Shown here one piece after another: positions 61,901-64,000 of a stretch of DNA of 64,000 nt. Position numbers and translations under genes: made by a program. Under the pieces are notes generated by a model. That model did no database searches. It had not been told where the DNA came from and saw only the letters and a list, made by a program, of their open reading frames with translations. Every line of letters begins with the position of its first letter. Position 1 is the first letter of the stretch. The DNA comes from Solea solea (Eukaryota > Chordata > Actinopteri > Pleuronectiformes > Soleidae): contig NC_081149.1 in the NCBI RefSeq assembly GCF_958295425.1, forward strand, positions 10,793,654 through 10,857,653, read 5' to 3'.

Positions 61901-63930
61901 ATCAATATTTCTATGCAATGAATCAAATAGAAATAACTGTATGTAAAAGATTTAGCTAAAGAATAATCACCTTCCGTTTGCCCTTCACTCAAGTCTTTTA
62001 GCATCCTTTAGTGCTTTAGCTGATAGTTTTTTTCCTGCCATTTATGTCCTAGTCTCAATGCTATTTGTTGACCAGTGAATCTTTCACTGGAGTTCAAATA
62101 TCTCAACTTTCATGAGTAAAATAATTTACTTAAATTAAAGGATTTATGTCCATTTGCGTCTTTATGTTTAATTTGTTTAATGTTTGATGTGAACAGTGAT
62201 GAGCTCATCATTTTTGTTCTTTTCTTTCACCGAAGGAATGACAGAGGATATCACCACCAATGAGACATCTACCACACCTGGAACCACTTTTGTGGCCAGT
62301 ACACCAAGCTCAAATTCAAGCGACAACCAGTCAACACCACCACCATACACTTCTCCATCAACTACATACAGTGTTACATCACTGTCCAATACAAGCACAG
62401 ATACAGGCTCCACCAACCCCACTGCGACTATCACACCAGCTGCAGATCACACACAGAGCAACAATCACACTGCAACTACAAGTTCACAAGGCACACACAC
62501 CAGCAACAACACCACTACGATTACCACAACAGGTAATGGCACAACTACGAGTGCACCTATCACCCACACAAGCAACGACACACCAATGACTACACCAATT
62601 ACTCACACAAGCAATGACACAACTATGACTACACCAATTACTCACACTACCAACGACACAACAATGACTACACCAATTACTCACACAAGCAATGACACAA
62701 CTATGACTACACCAATTACTCACACAAGCAATGACACAACCATGACTCCACCAATTACTCACACAAGCAACAACGTAACTATGACTACACCAATTACTGA
62801 CACAAGCAACGACACAACTATGACTACACCAATTACCCACACAAGCAATGACACAACCATGACTCCACCAATTACTCACACAAGCAACAACGTAACTATG
62901 ACTACACCAATTACTGACACAAGCAATGACACAACCATGACTCCACCAATTACTCACACAAGCAACAACGTAACTATGACTACACCAATTACTGACACAA
63001 GCAACGACACAACTATGACTACACCAATTACTCACACTACCAACAACACAACAATGACTACACAAATTACTCACACAAGCAATGACACAACTATGACTAC
63101 ACCAATTACTCACACTTACAATGACACAACAATGACTACACCAATTACTCACACAAGCAATGACACAACTATGACTACACCAATTACTCACACTAACAAC
63201 GACACAACAATGACTACACCAATTACTCCAACAAGCAACGACACAACCATGACTACACCAATTACTCACACAAGCAATGACACAACTATGACTACACCAA
63301 TTACTCCAACAAGCAACGACACAACCATGACTACACCAATTACTCACACTAACAACGACACAACAATGACTACACCAATTACTCCAACAAGCAACGACAC
63401 AACCATGACTACACCAATTACTCACACAAGCAATGACACAACTATGACTACACCAATTACTCACACAAGCAATGACACAACCATGACTACACCAATTACT
63501 CACACAAGCAACAATGTAACTATGACTACACCAATTACTAACACAAGCAACAATGTAACTATGACTACACCAATTACTGACACAAACAACACAGCCATGA
63601 CAACCCCAATTATTCCCTCGACACAACCAAACATCACAGCAGGTCCAACACAAGCAACCACACAAACCAGCAACAGCACGACACAACAAAGCACAGTTAC
63701 ACCAGGAAGCTCGACAAACTCAACTCAGACCTCCCCTGAGACTCCTGCACCCAATAGCACCACCTCGTCCTCCACCATCAGCACCAACACAACACTAACA
63801 ACTGGAACCCCACCCTCTACTTCCAACTCCACCTCCAGCACTGTCCCTCCAACCACCTCCCCAGGCAATAGCACCGAACCCCCAAGTGGAAATACCACCA
63901 CCCCTAGTCCCTCAACAACAACCCCAGGAG
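52869..63930 (+). CDS. Mucin-like glycoprotein gene, 5' part (signal-peptide exon plus Thr/Ser/Pro repeat exon); runs off the window
   Basis: Two exons visible: 52869-52917 (phase 1 end) and 62236-63930 (phase 1 to phase 1). The junction codon is Gly17. The product begins MFLSLLLLLLLTSVAK, a signal peptide with a Leu7 core, then MTEDITTNET and about 560 residues dominated by Thr, Ser, Pro and Asn. Between is a 27-unit array of ITHTSNDTTMTTP. Dense Thr/Ser/Pro implies heavy O-glycosylation, so a secreted or membrane mucin. The next exons, outside the window, would decide the family. Candidates are MUC13-like (signal, mucin domain, EGF, SEA, EGF, membrane span) or HEG1-like; both lie near ZNF148 in human, the paralogue of adjacent znf281. 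Extra small exons in the 9.3-kb intron are not excluded. Confidence 0.7.
54890..54902. repeat. Poly-C tract
   Basis: Run of about 13 C in the mucin-like gene intron. Confidence 0.85.
55217..55231. repeat. Target-site duplication, left copy
   Basis: ACTGGAGACCATCTT, identical to 56607-56621 on the other side of the L1 fragment. Confidence 0.85.
55232..56606 (-). mobile_element. 5'-truncated L1-clade LINE (3' end of ORF2 plus 3' UTR)
   Basis: On the minus strand the element opens at GLGLPN (56606 downwards) and reads the C-terminal end of an L1 ORF2: PPWYCMEQAV, PISHLKLI, YWKVWWKNGVITLGDLY, KSFWDLVRKF. It is followed in other frames by IKQYWINIYDNLCD and GDRSVLTGQDTHI. These are the usual post-RT blocks. 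It then has a C/A-rich 3' UTR and an A-rich tail near 55242-55262. The coding part has several frame breaks. It is flanked by exact 15-bp duplications, so this is a target-primed insertion truncated inside ORF2. Inactive. Confidence 0.8.
55541..55565. repeat. (AAT)n microsatellite
   Basis: Eight AAT/ATA units within the 3' part of the L1 fragment. Confidence 0.85.
56607..56621. repeat. Target-site duplication, right copy
   Basis: ACTGGAGACCATCTT, identical to 55217-55231. With one mismatch the match extends four bases further. Confidence 0.85.
57585..57620. repeat. (TTTA)n microsatellite
   Basis: About nine TTTA units with one CATT interruption, in the mucin-like gene intron. Confidence 0.9.
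57975..58260 (+). repeat. Dispersed teleost repeat (class uncertain)
   Basis: Blocks ACATTTTATTTGTATCGCAC, CCAAATCACAACATATATTA, TCTCAAGGCACTGTACATAG, GAGAACAGAAACCCAACAGT and CAGAACCAGACTCAAAGATG occur in the order of a repeat widespread in fish introns and intergenic DNA. The copy is diverged and has no coding potential. Confidence 0.5.
60160..60310. repeat. Dispersed GCTAACATG-type repeat
   Basis: Contains CAATGCTAACATGTAGCAAC and TTAGCATGCTAACATTTGCT, similar to but reversed with respect to the stretch near 51250. Confidence 0.35.
62236..63930 (+). CDS. Mucin-like gene exon 2 (Thr/Ser/Pro domain with 13-residue repeats)
   Basis: Acceptor CACCGAAG at 62235. The frame runs open through 63930, where GGAG/GTACGA makes a phase-1 donor. 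Past it the translation loses its Thr/Pro bias (VCVFLLYVHNNV, then stop at 63998), as expected of intron. 1695 nt, phase 1 at both ends. It encodes a 107-residue N-terminal Thr-rich part, the repeat array (62559-63608), then a non-repetitive Ser/Thr/Pro tail with many NST/NTT-type sequons and a final PSPSTTTPG. Confidence 0.75.
62559..63608 (+). repeat. Coding tandem array: 26 x 39 bp plus one 36-bp unit
   Basis: Each unit encodes I-T-H-T-S-N-D-T-T-M-T-T-P with small changes (H to D, P or N at position 3; S to T, N or Y at position 5; NDT to NVT). Units are in register with no frameshift. The last unit lacks one codon. Nearly all units keep an N-x-T sequon. Variants recur in a pattern (units 5-7, 8-10, 11-12), pointing to spread by duplication of two- to three-unit blocks. 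Confidence 0.95.
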
Positions 63931-64000
63931 GTACGACTGATAGTGTCAAGAGTGTTGATGTTTGTGTTTTTTTATTATATGTGCATAATAATGTCTAGTT

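Larger units (their letters stand above)
52918..62235 (+). other. Mucin-like gene intron 1 (9.3 kb)
   Basis: From donor GTGAGT to acceptor TTTCACCGAAG. Contains a 5'-truncated L1 insertion (55232-56606) with target-site duplication, a dispersed repeat (57975-58260), (ATA)n and (TTTA)n microsatellites, a poly-C tract (54890-54902) and a GTTAGCAT-type repeat near 60160-60310. The block 54940-55140 looks like possible conserved non-coding DNA. No further mucin exon was identified. Confidence 0.6.

Noticed and set aside
62484..63689. 401-codon ORF on the minus strand, rich in Cys, Trp and Ser
   Set aside because: It is the antisense of the 39-bp mucin array. A repeat whose length is a multiple of three stays open in any stop-free frame, and the sense frame has the signal peptide, splice phases and mucin composition.

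Overview
This is vertebrate nuclear DNA, almost certainly from a teleost fish. Genes are split by introns with GT/AG junctions. Most of the window is AT-rich non-coding DNA with microsatellites and fish-type dispersed repeats: tRNA-derived SINEs ending in the (C/T)TGGGATTGGC-type 3' block, LINE tails, and one L1 fragment. The two recognisable genes match vertebrate families over their whole length. The species cannot be fixed from the sequence.

Layout: (1) 1-13.5 kb has no recognisable gene; it holds repeats and one MITE-like element. (2) 13.9-27.8 kb, minus strand, holds kcnj3 (GIRK1/Kir3.1), a G-protein-gated inward-rectifier K+ channel subunit. Its three coding exons rejoin into 514 residues with all phases matching; introns are 9.6 and 2.7 kb. 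(3) 27.9-32.9 kb is the spacer between divergently oriented kcnj3 and znf281. It carries a perfect 62-bp palindrome, a SINE, and a conserved-looking AT-rich block. (4) 32.9-44.7 kb, plus strand, holds znf281, a four-finger GC-box-binding zinc-finger repressor. It has a non-coding first exon with two tandem upstream ORFs, six coding exons (799 residues) and a 2.35-kb 3' UTR with a polyA signal. (5) 44.7-52.6 kb is intergenic, with repeats. (6) 52.87-64 kb, plus strand, holds the 5' part of a mucin-like membrane or secreted glycoprotein gene: a signal-peptide exon, a 9.3-kb intron, then a 1.7-kb Thr/Ser/Pro exon with 27 units of a 13-residue repeat. The gene runs off the right edge.

The three genes do not form one pathway: kcnj3 is a membrane excitability gene, znf281 a transcription factor, and the third an extracellular mucin. 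Their order is still informative. In human, ZNF148, the paralogue of ZNF281, lies near MUC13 and HEG1 on 3q21, so a mucin beside znf281 may be a leftover of that duplicated block. This is inference. I found no evidence of an undescribed multi-gene system. The most notable items are the mucin repeat array, in which nearly every unit combines an N-glycosylation sequon with dense threonines, the tandem uORFs of znf281, and the perfect palindrome between the two divergent promoters.
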